A stretch of DNA of 32,088 nucleotides, from positions 1 through 32,088 of IMG/VR virus record IMGVR_UViG_3300020056_001059. One strand, given 5' to 3'. Below the pieces are notes generated by a model that saw only the letters and a program-made list of their open reading frames with translations, did no database searches and was not told where the DNA came from. Source of the stretch: a virus. The position numbers and the translations under genes are program-made. Positions 1-6,393 of the stretch are shown piece by piece (within the stretch, counting starts at the first letter, position 1; every line of letters starts with the position of its first letter).

Positions 1-1
1 T

Positions 2-1108
2 GTATCCGATCAAGAAATCAACAGAATTCGCCAAGGTCTAAACGATTTAGGCGATGCTATATTCCAGCTTTCAAGAGCTGAACCTACTGCACCTGTAATA
101 GGTAACAGAAGCCTGTCTGGCGATGTTATCGACGGAGGTACAATTACTAGATTCCAAAGTCAGGGAATTAGAGATGATAGCACAAGATTAGTTGTTGTTG
201 TAGACGAAAACGGCATATTAACTGATAATATTGATGTTGAAAATATTGTTGGCGATACAACTGTTACAGGAAATCTAACTGTACAAGGTGATTTAACTGT
301 TAGTAAACTACATGTTGACGAACTTACAGCAGATGTTCGTATAGAACGTTCTAGTCCATTAGAGTTTGTTTCTAATGGCGCTGATACTGTATATCAAAAA
401 GGTATGATTTGGCGTGTCGATGGTCCTACAAAACAATTTGTATTAAGAAGCGGTCCGGACAGAATTTGGTCTTCAGAGTCTATTGACTTACAAAGAGATC
501 AACACTATGCAATAGATCAAGTTAGTGTTCTAAGCATGGACGAACTAGGTCCAACTGTTACAAGAAGTAGTCTAACACAAGTAGGTGTATTACAAAATGT
601 TGCTATGGAAGGCAACATGAACATTGATCAGTATGTATTCTGGAACGGCGACTATATGCGTTTTGGTATTGGTACTGAAACTCCTAACGGTACATTTGGT
701 ATAGTACAAGATGATGCAGAGTTTATTATAGATACCGAAGGAAAAACTGCTACACTAGGTACATATACAACTGCTGATTTAAATGTAATTACTGATAATG
801 CTGTTCGTATTAGTATATCATCTACAGGTAAGATAACTATAGGTGCAGACAGCGAAAGCAAGACAAACGTAAAAGGTAAACTAGGTGTTAATGTTAACAA
901 CCCTACAGCAGATATAGAAACTGCTGGACCTGTAAGTTTTGAAGGTAAACGTTTCGAAGTTGGCTCTAGTGCTCCAACTAACGGTTCTTATAGACTGGGC
1001 GACATTGTTTGGAATAGCGAGCCTAAACCAACTGGACATGTAGGATGGATCTGTGTTAAAGAAGGTTCTCCAGGTGTTTGGAAAACTTTTGGTTCTATCA
1101 GCTCATAA
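2..1108 (+). CDS. Tail-fibre-like virion protein, C-terminal part (5' truncated by window)
   Basis: The reading frame is open from the first complete codon of the window, so the gene begins upstream; the in-frame ATG at 404 is unlikely to be the start. The visible part has low-complexity beta-rich repeats (NLTVQGDLTV near 270-300) of the kind found in trimeric phage fibres. It ends in a module rich in Gly/Trp (GDIVWNSEPKPTGHVGW, then SPGVWKTFG) that I recognise from the C-termini of marine T4-like fibre proteins. It probably belongs to the virion, in the tail fibre or baseplate periphery. The next gene has its own late-type promoter box. The receptor or binding partner cannot be told. The structural class is fairly sure; the exact protein is not. 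Confidence 0.7.
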   Translation, partial: VSDQEINRIRQGLNDLGDAIFQLSRAEPTAPVIGNRSLSGDVIDGGTITRFQSQGIRDDSTRLVVVVDENGILTDNIDVENIVGDTTVTGNLTVQGDLTVSKLHVDELTADVRIERSSPLEFVSNGADTVYQKGMIWRVDGPTKQFVLRSGPDRIWSSESIDLQRDQHYAIDQVSVLSMDELGPTVTRSSLTQVGVLQNVAMEGNMNIDQYVFWNGDYMRFGIGTETPNGTFGIVQDDAEFIIDTEGKTATLGTYTTADLNVITDNAVRISISSTGKITIGADSESKTNVKGKLGVNVNNPTADIETAGPVSFEGKRFEVGSSAPTNGSYRLGDIVWNSEPKPTGHVGWICVKEGSPGVWKTFGSISS

Positions 1109-1138
1109 TATCAATATTTAATTCTTAACCACCCTCTA

Positions 1139-1145
1139 ATAAATA
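1139..1145 (+). promoter_or_regulatory. Late-promoter-like box ATAAATA
   Basis: ATAAATA, within AATAAATA, lies 37 bases before the ATG at 1183. It matches the core of the T4 late promoter TATAAATA, which is read by phage sigma gp55. The same core sits before several structural genes in this window. Confidence 0.5.
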
Positions 1146-1151
1146 ATTATG

Positions 1152-1169
1152 CTGAGTAATGATACTCAG
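1152..1169 (+). other. Perfect 7-bp hairpin in a 5' leader
   Basis: CTGAGTA and TACTCAG form a perfect 7-bp stem with the 4-base loop ATGA. It lies between the late-type box at 1139 and the ribosome-binding site GAGAGGGAG of the gene at 1183. No T-run follows, so it is not an intrinsic terminator. It could stabilise the mRNA end or modulate translation. Confidence 0.45.
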
Positions 1170-1182
1170 AGAGGGAGCATCA

Positions 1183-1494
1183 ATGAACAAAACAGAACAA
1201 CAGGCACGTTGGTGGAAATATGCGGCGTGGACAGCACCATTTGTCGCACTAGCCATCATCATAGGCGAAATATTATTAGGTTTTAAATCACTAATCAATA
1301 TCACATCAGTATCTATTGTAGTCATTTTTATCGCAACCAGTGTATTCTGGTGGTGGTGGGCGATAAGTAAAATAGTGTATATGGTACAATGTGCCAAACG
1401 AACAGAAAAGAACTTTGATACACTTAAAGATGAACTAAAAGAGATTAGAAAAGATGTGGGCGATAGGCAATGGCGAGAGCCGATCAACAATTGA
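1183..1494 (+). CDS. Small two-helix membrane protein, unknown function
   Basis: The start is the ATG at 1183, preceded by GAGAGGGAG at good spacing. An in-frame ATG at 1159 falls in the hairpin loop and is less likely. The 103-residue product has two hydrophobic stretches, about residues 14-35 and 41-63, the second ending in a run of four tryptophans (FWWWWAI). A charged, helix-forming tail of about 40 residues (TEKNFDTLKDELKEI) follows. This fits an inner-membrane protein with a cytoplasmic amphipathic tail. The context, a late-type promoter after a fibre gene, is compatible with a lysis or membrane-remodelling role, but there is no holin signature I can name. The 3' end overlaps the next gene by 41 bases. 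Confidence 0.65.
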   Translation: MNKTEQQARWWKYAAWTAPFVALAIIIGEILLGFKSLINITSVSIVVIFIATSVFWWWWAISKIVYMVQCAKRTEKNFDTLKDELKEIRKDVGDRQWREPINN

Positions 1495-2050
1495 CATAGG
1501 CAAACTAGACGGCCCTAAGTCTGGTTGCAATGCTTTATATCGAGACTATTACACCGACTATTTAATATGTGTTGATAAACGTATGGTGCAAGAAGCACTA
1601 AATGCAAAAGTAAATTTAAATAATACCTTAGTGTATACACGACCAGACTGGTATCCAAGATTTAAAAATATAGGAGTTAGGCAAGTTCCGCCGTTGCCAT
1701 ATAAAGGTGATCAACGTTGGGACGAACCTTTTCAATGGGGAAGTGGACCTTATGCTGTTCTTGTTGCAGCATTATTTGCAAAAGAAAAATACGTTAATCT
1801 AATTGGTTTTGATTTACATAGCAAAACTAAAACAGTTAATAACATATATAAAGGTACTCCTAACTATGACGATACAGATAAAAAAGCAGTCGATCCGCGT
1901 TACTGGATACATCAAATAGGTATGGTTTTTAGTTGTTTTCCAAAAATTAAATTCACTATATATCAGGACGATGAATGGGAACTGCCAAAAGCCTGGAATT
2001 ATTCAAATGTAAAGGTTGACACGATAAGTAATATATCGTATAATAATTAA
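1454..2050 (+). CDS. Rossmann-like protein, possible sugar- or sialyl-transferase relative
   Basis: The 198-residue product begins MWAIGNGESR, a Gly-rich loop after a first beta strand, as in Rossmann-type nucleotide or sugar-nucleotide binders. Later features are GCNALYRDY near residue 24, a DYLICVD strand near 34, and GSGPYAVLVAALFAKE near 96 followed by VNLIGFDLHS. This order (GNG loop, NxxY/F, then a G-S/T-GxY helix and a G(F/I)D strand) resembles the DUF115 and CST-I-like sialyltransferase folds. That is fold-level resemblance from memory, not a firm assignment. The start overlaps the preceding gene by 41 bases, and its last codons contain the promoter for the queD-like gene. The window has two other glycosyltransferase candidates, so glycan work is plausible. 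Confidence 0.5.
   Translation: MWAIGNGESRSTIDIGKLDGPKSGCNALYRDYYTDYLICVDKRMVQEALNAKVNLNNTLVYTRPDWYPRFKNIGVRQVPPLPYKGDQRWDEPFQWGSGPYAVLVAALFAKEKYVNLIGFDLHSKTKTVNNIYKGTPNYDDTDKKAVDPRYWIHQIGMVFSCFPKIKFTIYQDDEWELPKAWNYSNVKVDTISNISYNN
2016..2044 (+). promoter_or_regulatory. Consensus sigma-70 promoter (TTGACA-N17-TATAAT)
   Basis: TTGACA at 2016-2021 and TATAAT at 2039-2044 are both perfect hexamers with an optimal 17-base spacer. The site lies inside the last codons of the upstream gene and faces the queD-like gene at 2113. The spacer itself is an inverted repeat: CGATA at 2022-2026 and TATCG at 2034-2038. Confidence 0.85.
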
Positions 2051-2112
2051 TATTAAATAGGACTTGGCGTCAACCCTTCTAATTCTGCCGCCATATATAC
2101 AGGAGAAAACAT

Positions 2113-2562
2113 ATGGCAAAACATTATTCAACAAAACATTACGGACACAATATTGGACTATCAGCAGTGTTCCGTCAACCTAACGCAGATCATTCACACT
2201 GTCATCTGCTACACGGTTACAGTTTAGCATTTACATTTACTTTTGGTTGCGATCATTTAGACAATAAAAACTGGGCAGTAGACTTTGGAGGACTAAAACC
2301 TTTGAAGGCTTGGTTAGAAGATTCATTTGATCATAAAGTAGCAGTAGATAAAGCAGATCCTTTTTTAGAAGAATTACAAAAACTAGAAGCACTAGGTTTA
2401 GCAGAACTACGTATCTTCGATGGCGTTGGTGCAGAAAAATTTGCAGAACACGCATTTAATTTTGCAGACAAACTAATACGCGAAGCAACAGATAATCGCT
2501 GTTATTGCGTAAAAGTAGAATGTGCAGAACACGGAGCAAACTCAGCTATCTACGAGGCATGA
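2113..2562 (+). CDS. queD: QueD-like 6-carboxytetrahydropterin synthase
   Basis: This 149-residue protein belongs to the 6-pyruvoyl/6-carboxytetrahydropterin synthase family. QueD converts dihydroneopterin triphosphate to 6-carboxytetrahydropterin on the way to the 7-deazaguanines preQ0 and queuosine. The family region ADHSHCHLLHGYSL contains the likely catalytic Cys30 four residues before His34 of the zinc motif. A VDFGG strand near 57, an FDHK motif near 73 and a VECAEHG stretch near 137 also fit. The motif reads HGY where textbook members have HGH. The gene has a clear AGGAGA ribosome site and its own consensus promoter. A QueC-like gene lies at 30832. The pathway may feed DNA 7-deazaguanine modification or host tRNA queuosine. 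Confidence 0.85.
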   Translation: MAKHYSTKHYGHNIGLSAVFRQPNADHSHCHLLHGYSLAFTFTFGCDHLDNKNWAVDFGGLKPLKAWLEDSFDHKVAVDKADPFLEELQKLEALGLAELRIFDGVGAEKFAEHAFNFADKLIREATDNRCYCVKVECAEHGANSAIYEA

Positions 2563-2563
2563 T

Positions 2564-3403
2564 TTGGTTAAGAAGTATCATGAAGGCGAAACTAAAGAAA
2601 AACGTAAACAACGCAAAGCTCTTGAAAAACTAACAAAACTAGATCAAGAGCTTGGCTTGTACGATATTCCCTATAACGCCAATCCATTAATAAAAGACAA
2701 ATACTATGTGCTATGCTTAAAGCATGGTACAAAGTATTCTGCAGATTATGTAAACAAACTCTATAACATGGTTGAACGAAACTGTACAATAGACTACGAG
2801 TTTGTTTGTTTAACCGAAGATAGAACCGGTATTAATCCAAATGTTAAAATTATATCATTGCCAGGCGGATTGCAAGGATGGTGGTGTAAACCATATATGT
2901 TCTCAAAAAACTTGCCATTAAAAGGAACAGTTTTATATATGGATCTTGATGTTGTATTGTCTGGAAACATAGATAAACTTTTTACATATAGTCCAGGGCA
3001 TTGGTGTACTATTAGAGATTTCACCCGAGTGATGCGTCCTAAATGGAATAGGTACAATTCAAGTGTTGTTAGATTTAATGTAGGACAGTTAGACCATGTA
3101 TGGACAGGATTTGACAAAGATAAAATAAACATACAAAAAAGATTACACGGTGATCAAGATTGGTTGTTTGAAGCAACACGAGGAACACAAGCAATGATGT
3201 ATCCAGATAGTTGGATACAAAGTTGGAAATGGGAAGTAAGAAAATCTAGAACATTTAAGCCCGGTACTATGCGTGGAAATCGTAAGTTTGAGATAGTAGA
3301 AAATGATGCCAAACCAAGGGTAGAATGTTGTGTTTGTGTTTTTCACGGAGATCCAAATCCAGCATTAGTAGAGGACAAATGGGTTATTGACAACTGGAAA
3401 TAA
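2564..3403 (+). CDS. GT-A-type glycosyltransferase with DxD motif
   Basis: I take TTG at 2564 as the start: GAGG at 2554-2557 lies 6 bases before it, and the gene follows queD by one base. The 279-residue product has a charged N-terminus, then a strand YYVLCLKHGTKYS near residue 47 and the segment YVNKLYNMVERN typical of phage GT-A glycosyltransferases. The metal/nucleotide-sugar motif is LYMDLDVVLSGNIDKLF near 120-140 (Asp-x-Asp). A later HGDQDWLFE segment near residue 196 resembles the acceptor-side motif of GT8-like enzymes. The sugar and acceptor are unknown; candidates are modified phage DNA bases, host surface glycans or virion proteins. The last codons contain the next promoter. Confidence 0.75.
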   Translation: MVKKYHEGETKEKRKQRKALEKLTKLDQELGLYDIPYNANPLIKDKYYVLCLKHGTKYSADYVNKLYNMVERNCTIDYEFVCLTEDRTGINPNVKIISLPGGLQGWWCKPYMFSKNLPLKGTVLYMDLDVVLSGNIDKLFTYSPGHWCTIRDFTRVMRPKWNRYNSSVVRFNVGQLDHVWTGFDKDKINIQKRLHGDQDWLFEATRGTQAMMYPDSWIQSWKWEVRKSRTFKPGTMRGNRKFEIVENDAKPRVECCVCVFHGDPNPALVEDKWVIDNWK

Positions 3404-3415
3404 AGATAGTATAAT
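3387..3415 (+). promoter_or_regulatory. Consensus sigma-70 promoter (TTGACA-N17-TATAAT)
   Basis: TTGACA at 3387-3392 and TATAAT at 3410-3415 are perfect, with a 17-base spacer. The -35 box lies inside the final codons of the glycosyltransferase gene. The promoter faces the UV endonuclease gene at 3448, giving a leader of roughly 25 bases. Confidence 0.85.
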
Positions 3416-3447
3416 GAATATTAAATTAACAGATATTAGGCTAACAT

Positions 3448-4533
3448 ATGACTACTAAACGCATAGGCTTTGCATGTAAGTACATGCATCCAGATCAAAA
3501 GCAAAAGAAAAAATTATTAGAGGAAATTCAACGTCCGTTGAATACCAAGTCAACTACAGTTGCTTGGCTCAATAGACAAACTCGTGATGTTGCAGAACAA
3601 CGACTGTGGGACATCATGGTACATAATATTCAGTCGTTTTACAACCTTATTGAATATGTAGGAGATTTACCTAATGAGTTACGAATGGTTCGACTGGGCT
3701 CTGATGTCCTCCCTGTATACACTCAGCCTGATTGGTGCTATTTTTGGAAACGTCCTGATGTGGTCGCATATTGTGAAAAGCATTTGGCACGGGTCGGAAC
3801 CCTCGCCAAAAGTAATGGCGTCCGGCTTAGTATGCATCCTGGGCAGTTTACTGTCTTGGCAAGTGACAGTGATGATATAGTAAATAGAAGTATAGAGGAG
3901 TTTGAGTATCATGTGGATGTCATACGCTGGATGGGATACGGACAGACATTTCAAGACTTTAAATGCAATGTACACATATCGGGTCGAAAAGGTCCACAAG
4001 GCATCATCGACGTCCTACCAAGACTATCGCCCGAAGCAAGAAACACCATCACGATCGAAAACGACGAAATGTCGTGGGGACTCGACGCAAGCCTCGAACT
4101 TGAAAAACACGTTGCCCTCGTTCTTGACATACACCATCACTGGGTGCGTACAGGAGAATACATTCTACCAACCGACCGTAGATTTGATCGCGTAATTGAA
4201 TCGTGGCGCGGTGTGCGTCCTGTTATACATTACAGTGTAAGCAAAGAAGATTTACTTGCAGAATGGCCCGACAACGAACTACCTGATATGGAGTTCTTGC
4301 TTATGAATGGATTTAAGAAACAGAAACTACGTGCTCACTCGGATATGATGTGGAACAATGCTGTCAACGATTGGGCATTAGAGTTTAACGACTATGCAGA
4401 CATTATGGTAGAGTCTAAGTGTAAGAATTTAGCAAGCATTGACTTGTATAAATATAAGAAAGCAAAGGAAGATTATGAGCTATTTGAACAAGATGTACGG
4501 TCCTCGATCCAAGAGCACACAACCGTCTACTAA
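3448..4533 (+). CDS. uvsE: UV damage endonuclease, UvdE/UvsE family
   Basis: UvdE-family enzymes nick DNA 5' of UV photoproducts and abasic sites, starting alternative excision repair; the fold is a TIM barrel with a multi-metal site. The 361-residue sequence shows the family landmarks in order: RIGFACKYMHP at the N-terminus, RLGSDVLPVY near 80, RLSMHPGQFTVLAS near 126, NVHISGRKG near 174, TIENDEMSW near 203, and LVLDIHHHWV near 221. These His, Glu and Asp residues are the expected metal ligands. Full length suggests an active enzyme. Its own consensus promoter implies early expression, sensible for a phage of sunlit surface water. A middle stretch (about 3950-4220) uses more C-ending codons than its neighbours. 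Confidence 0.92.
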   Translation: MTTKRIGFACKYMHPDQKQKKKLLEEIQRPLNTKSTTVAWLNRQTRDVAEQRLWDIMVHNIQSFYNLIEYVGDLPNELRMVRLGSDVLPVYTQPDWCYFWKRPDVVAYCEKHLARVGTLAKSNGVRLSMHPGQFTVLASDSDDIVNRSIEEFEYHVDVIRWMGYGQTFQDFKCNVHISGRKGPQGIIDVLPRLSPEARNTITIENDEMSWGLDASLELEKHVALVLDIHHHWVRTGEYILPTDRRFDRVIESWRGVRPVIHYSVSKEDLLAEWPDNELPDMEFLLMNGFKKQKLRAHSDMMWNNAVNDWALEFNDYADIMVESKCKNLASIDLYKYKKAKEDYELFEQDVRSSIQEHTTVY

Positions 4534-4765
4534 TGATAAAAATCCAAATCGTGTAACTGGTGGGTTACGTGCCCAAGGTGTAGACACTATTACTATGCTT
4601 GGCGAGGATGGTAGCTCTCAAGAACTTCCTACACTTCAATATGTTCGTTCTTTGGAAGAACAGTCAAAAAAACAGCGAGCCGCTATCACTGTTTTAGAGC
4701 GTAAGCTGGCTCGCCAAGATACTGCAATTCAGCAGTTGCAAGCGGCTGTAATTAACCGTTCTTAA
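4475..4765 (+). CDS. Small coiled-coil protein, unknown function
   Basis: I choose the ATG at 4475, preceded by AAGGAAG, over an in-frame TTG at 4439 without a good ribosome site. The start lies inside the 3' end of the UV endonuclease gene (59-base overlap), suggesting translational coupling. The 96-residue product has a basic, disordered N-terminal third, a Gly-rich middle (TGGLRAQGVDTITMLGEDG), and a heptad-like C-terminal helix from about residue 54 (SLEEQSKKQRAAITVLERK) that probably forms a coiled coil. I do not recognise a family. It ends in a convergent 14-base overlap with the minus-strand gene 4752-5012. Confidence 0.65.
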   Translation: MSYLNKMYGPRSKSTQPSTNDKNPNRVTGGLRAQGVDTITMLGEDGSSQELPTLQYVRSLEEQSKKQRAAITVLERKLARQDTAIQQLQAAVINRS

Positions 4766-5012
4766 CTCGTTTCAAAATCTCAGCTTTTGATAAACTTGCG
4801 TTAGCTTTAACACCACGGTGTTTTGCTTCTGCAAGCAGTTGAGTTTTTGTTAACTTGCTAAAGTCACATGACTTGCTTTTAGTTGTTTTCTTTTTAGTTG
4901 TTTTCTTAGCAGGCGCCTTTGCTTTAGGTGCTTCTGCCGTTTCTTTATCAGCCTGTAATGTAGGCTCTAAAGGTTGTTCAAAACTAAAAAGTGATTTTAA
5001 CCATTTAATCAT
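4752..5012 (-). CDS. Lys-rich protein with C-terminal SAP/Rho-N-like helix-extended-helix domain
   Basis: This 86-residue protein starts at an ATG with a strong GGAGG site (reading TAGGAGGAAAATT before the start). The N-terminus is a short amphipathic segment (MIKWLKSLFSF). A Pro/Ala/Lys-rich linker with KKTTKKKTTKSK follows at about residues 36-48. The C-terminal 36 residues (LTKTQLLAEAKHRGVKANAS then LSKAEILKRVK) look like the SAP/HeH/Rho-N fold that binds nucleic acid. It is the only minus-strand gene in this part and has a late-type box upstream, so it may be expressed late. A DNA-binding or packaged accessory role is an inference. Confidence 0.7.
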   Translation of the reverse strand: MIKWLKSLFSFEQPLEPTLQADKETAEAPKAKAPAKKTTKKKTTKSKSCDFSKLTKTQLLAEAKHRGVKANASLSKAEILKRVKNG

Positions 5013-5031
5013 AATTTTCCTCCTATAGGAA

Positions 5032-5040
5032 CATTTATTT
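5032..5040 (-). promoter_or_regulatory. Late-promoter-like box on the minus strand
   Basis: Read on the minus strand the sequence is AAATAAATG. It shares the core ATAAAT with the plus-strand late-type boxes but ends in G. It lies about 20 bases before the start of the Lys-rich gene. The match is weaker than at the other sites. Confidence 0.35.
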
Positions 5041-5077
5041 AATAAAATAAAAAGAACATCGATGTAAAAATGAATCC

Positions 5078-5106
5078 TTGACTAATAGTGGAAAAGATGT
5101 TATTAT
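5078..5106 (+). promoter_or_regulatory. Sigma-70 promoter of the biosynthetic operon (TTGACT-N17-TATTAT)
   Basis: TTGACT at 5078-5083 and TATTAT at 5101-5106 are each one base from consensus, with a 17-base spacer. It is the only strong promoter seen ahead of the seven overlapping genes 5132-11210. AAAGGAG and a TTG start follow 12 to 26 bases downstream. Confidence 0.8.
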
Positions 5107-5131
5107 ATAAGTAAAATAAAGGAGTCATGAA

Positions 5132-5887
5132 TTGCCTAAAATTAAAAATCAAATTTTAGATCATATAAAAACACATTTTTCAAATACTCACGACTTACAA
5201 GTAGAATATAGAAGCCATCCATCTTATAGTAAAATAGAAATAAAAAACTTTTTACCATTAAACATTGTTCAAGAGATGGCAAAAGAACTTGATTCTTTAC
5301 CGTTAGAACAAGGAAAAAAGTTTACTCGTAAAGGTAGTTGTATGTATGAATACAACGACTTAGAAATAACACCAATACAAGATGAAGTTGTAAATGCATT
5401 ACACAGCGGCCCGTTTTTAAAATGGCTACAAGAAGTAACTGACACAATTGACTTGATTCCTGATCCTCATTTGATTGGTGCCGGTTATGCAAAAGCATAT
5501 ACTGGCGATAGTTTAAAAATACACACAGACTTTAACTGGAATGAAGAATTAAAATTACATAGACGTCTTAGTGCTATTGTTTATTTAAATGAAGAATGGA
5601 ACGAAGATTGGGGAGGAAATTTAGACTTTTATGATATAAATCGAGAAGATAGAATTAGTAGAGTTGTTCCAGGAGCAGGTAATTTAGTTGTATGGAGTTA
5701 TCATAATTTAGCATTTCACGGTTATCCTGATCCTATGAAAAATCCAGAAGGAACATGTCGCAAAAATTTAAGACTATTTTATTATGTAAGTAATGCAAAA
5801 CACGATGATCACTTCCCACCTCATCGTAGTCTATATTGGTATGATAAAGATGAAAAAGCACCATACGATATTAGAACAGAAAAATGA
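5132..5887 (+). CDS. Fe(II)/2-oxoglutarate-dependent oxygenase, prolyl-hydroxylase-like
   Basis: The start is TTG at 5132, seven bases after AAAGGAG; an ATG at 5127 in another frame stops after ten codons. The 251-residue product has the double-stranded beta-helix metal site: His131 and Asp133 (IHTDFNW), distal His196 (AFHGYPDP) and a 2-oxoglutarate-binding Arg at 210 or 214. It also has the typical WGGNLDFYD and GNLVVW strands. This matches prolyl-4-hydroxylase-type 2OG-Fe(II) oxygenases, which hydroxylate proteins, peptides or free metabolites. It opens the seven-gene operon and its stop overlaps the next start by 4 bases. The N-terminal 100 residues lack any domain I know. The substrate is unknown; neighbours suggest an amino-acid or peptide product. 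Confidence 0.85.
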   Translation: MPKIKNQILDHIKTHFSNTHDLQVEYRSHPSYSKIEIKNFLPLNIVQEMAKELDSLPLEQGKKFTRKGSCMYEYNDLEITPIQDEVVNALHSGPFLKWLQEVTDTIDLIPDPHLIGAGYAKAYTGDSLKIHTDFNWNEELKLHRRLSAIVYLNEEWNEDWGGNLDFYDINREDRISRVVPGAGNLVVWSYHNLAFHGYPDPMKNPEGTCRKNLRLFYYVSNAKHDDHFPPHRSLYWYDKDEKAPYDIRTEK

Positions 5888-6393
5888 ATATAAAATTACC
5901 TAATTTTAATTATAAAGACTTAAACTGGATTGTTGAAGATAATGTTTCGTCTTATGGAAGGTCTCGTGAGTTTGAAAAACAAAACGAAATGTATCGTAAA
6001 GTAGGTTTTACACATCATAACACAAAATACGAACGTGCATTTGAAGTAGGCGATGATATACATAATTTTTGTCGTACTCTATTTGACCGTTATTCAGTAG
6101 GTATAATGAAACAGTCTCCTGGCCAGACTTTACCTTTACACGAAGATACATTTTTTAAATTTGCCAGTGTTAATGATGTTCATCCGTCAGAATGTGTAAG
6201 AATTAATATATTTTTAGAAGATTGGCAAAGTGGACATTATTTTGAAATAAATCAAAATTCGGTCTTGCATTGGAAGCAAGGTGATGCTATACTAATAAAA
6301 TATAATGAGCCGCATCTTAGCGGAAACATGGGTATGACTGAAAAATATACTATGCAAGTGACTGGAGTGTTAGATGAATTTAAGAGGCGCTAA
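5884..6393 (+). CDS. Small cupin-type oxygenase, putative 2OG-Fe(II) family
   Basis: The 169-residue protein overlaps the previous gene by the sequence ATGA. The core has a likely metal triad: His86-Glu-Asp88 (LPLHEDTF) and His144 (NEPHLSGN), separated by predicted strands RINIFLEDW, HYFEINQ and GDAILIKY. That layout fits a cupin-fold oxygenase such as aspartyl/asparaginyl hydroxylase-like or clavaminate-like proteins. A distal Arg for 2-oxoglutarate is not obvious, so non-oxygenase cupin function remains possible. It sits second in the operon after a clear oxygenase, and the pair may act on successive positions. The next gene begins 20 bases before its end. Confidence 0.6.
   Translation: MNIKLPNFNYKDLNWIVEDNVSSYGRSREFEKQNEMYRKVGFTHHNTKYERAFEVGDDIHNFCRTLFDRYSVGIMKQSPGQTLPLHEDTFFKFASVNDVHPSECVRINIFLEDWQSGHYFEINQNSVLHWKQGDAILIKYNEPHLSGNMGMTEKYTMQVTGVLDEFKRR

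Noticed and set aside
1491-1519. TTGACA at 1491-1496 as a further early promoter
   Set aside because: The bases 17 positions downstream read CCTAAG, nothing like a -10 box, and no gene starts nearby.
3674-4195. Extra plus-strand frames at 3674-3880 and 3902-4195 inside the UV endonuclease gene
   Set aside because: They are in another frame of a fully conserved gene and have no start signals of their own.
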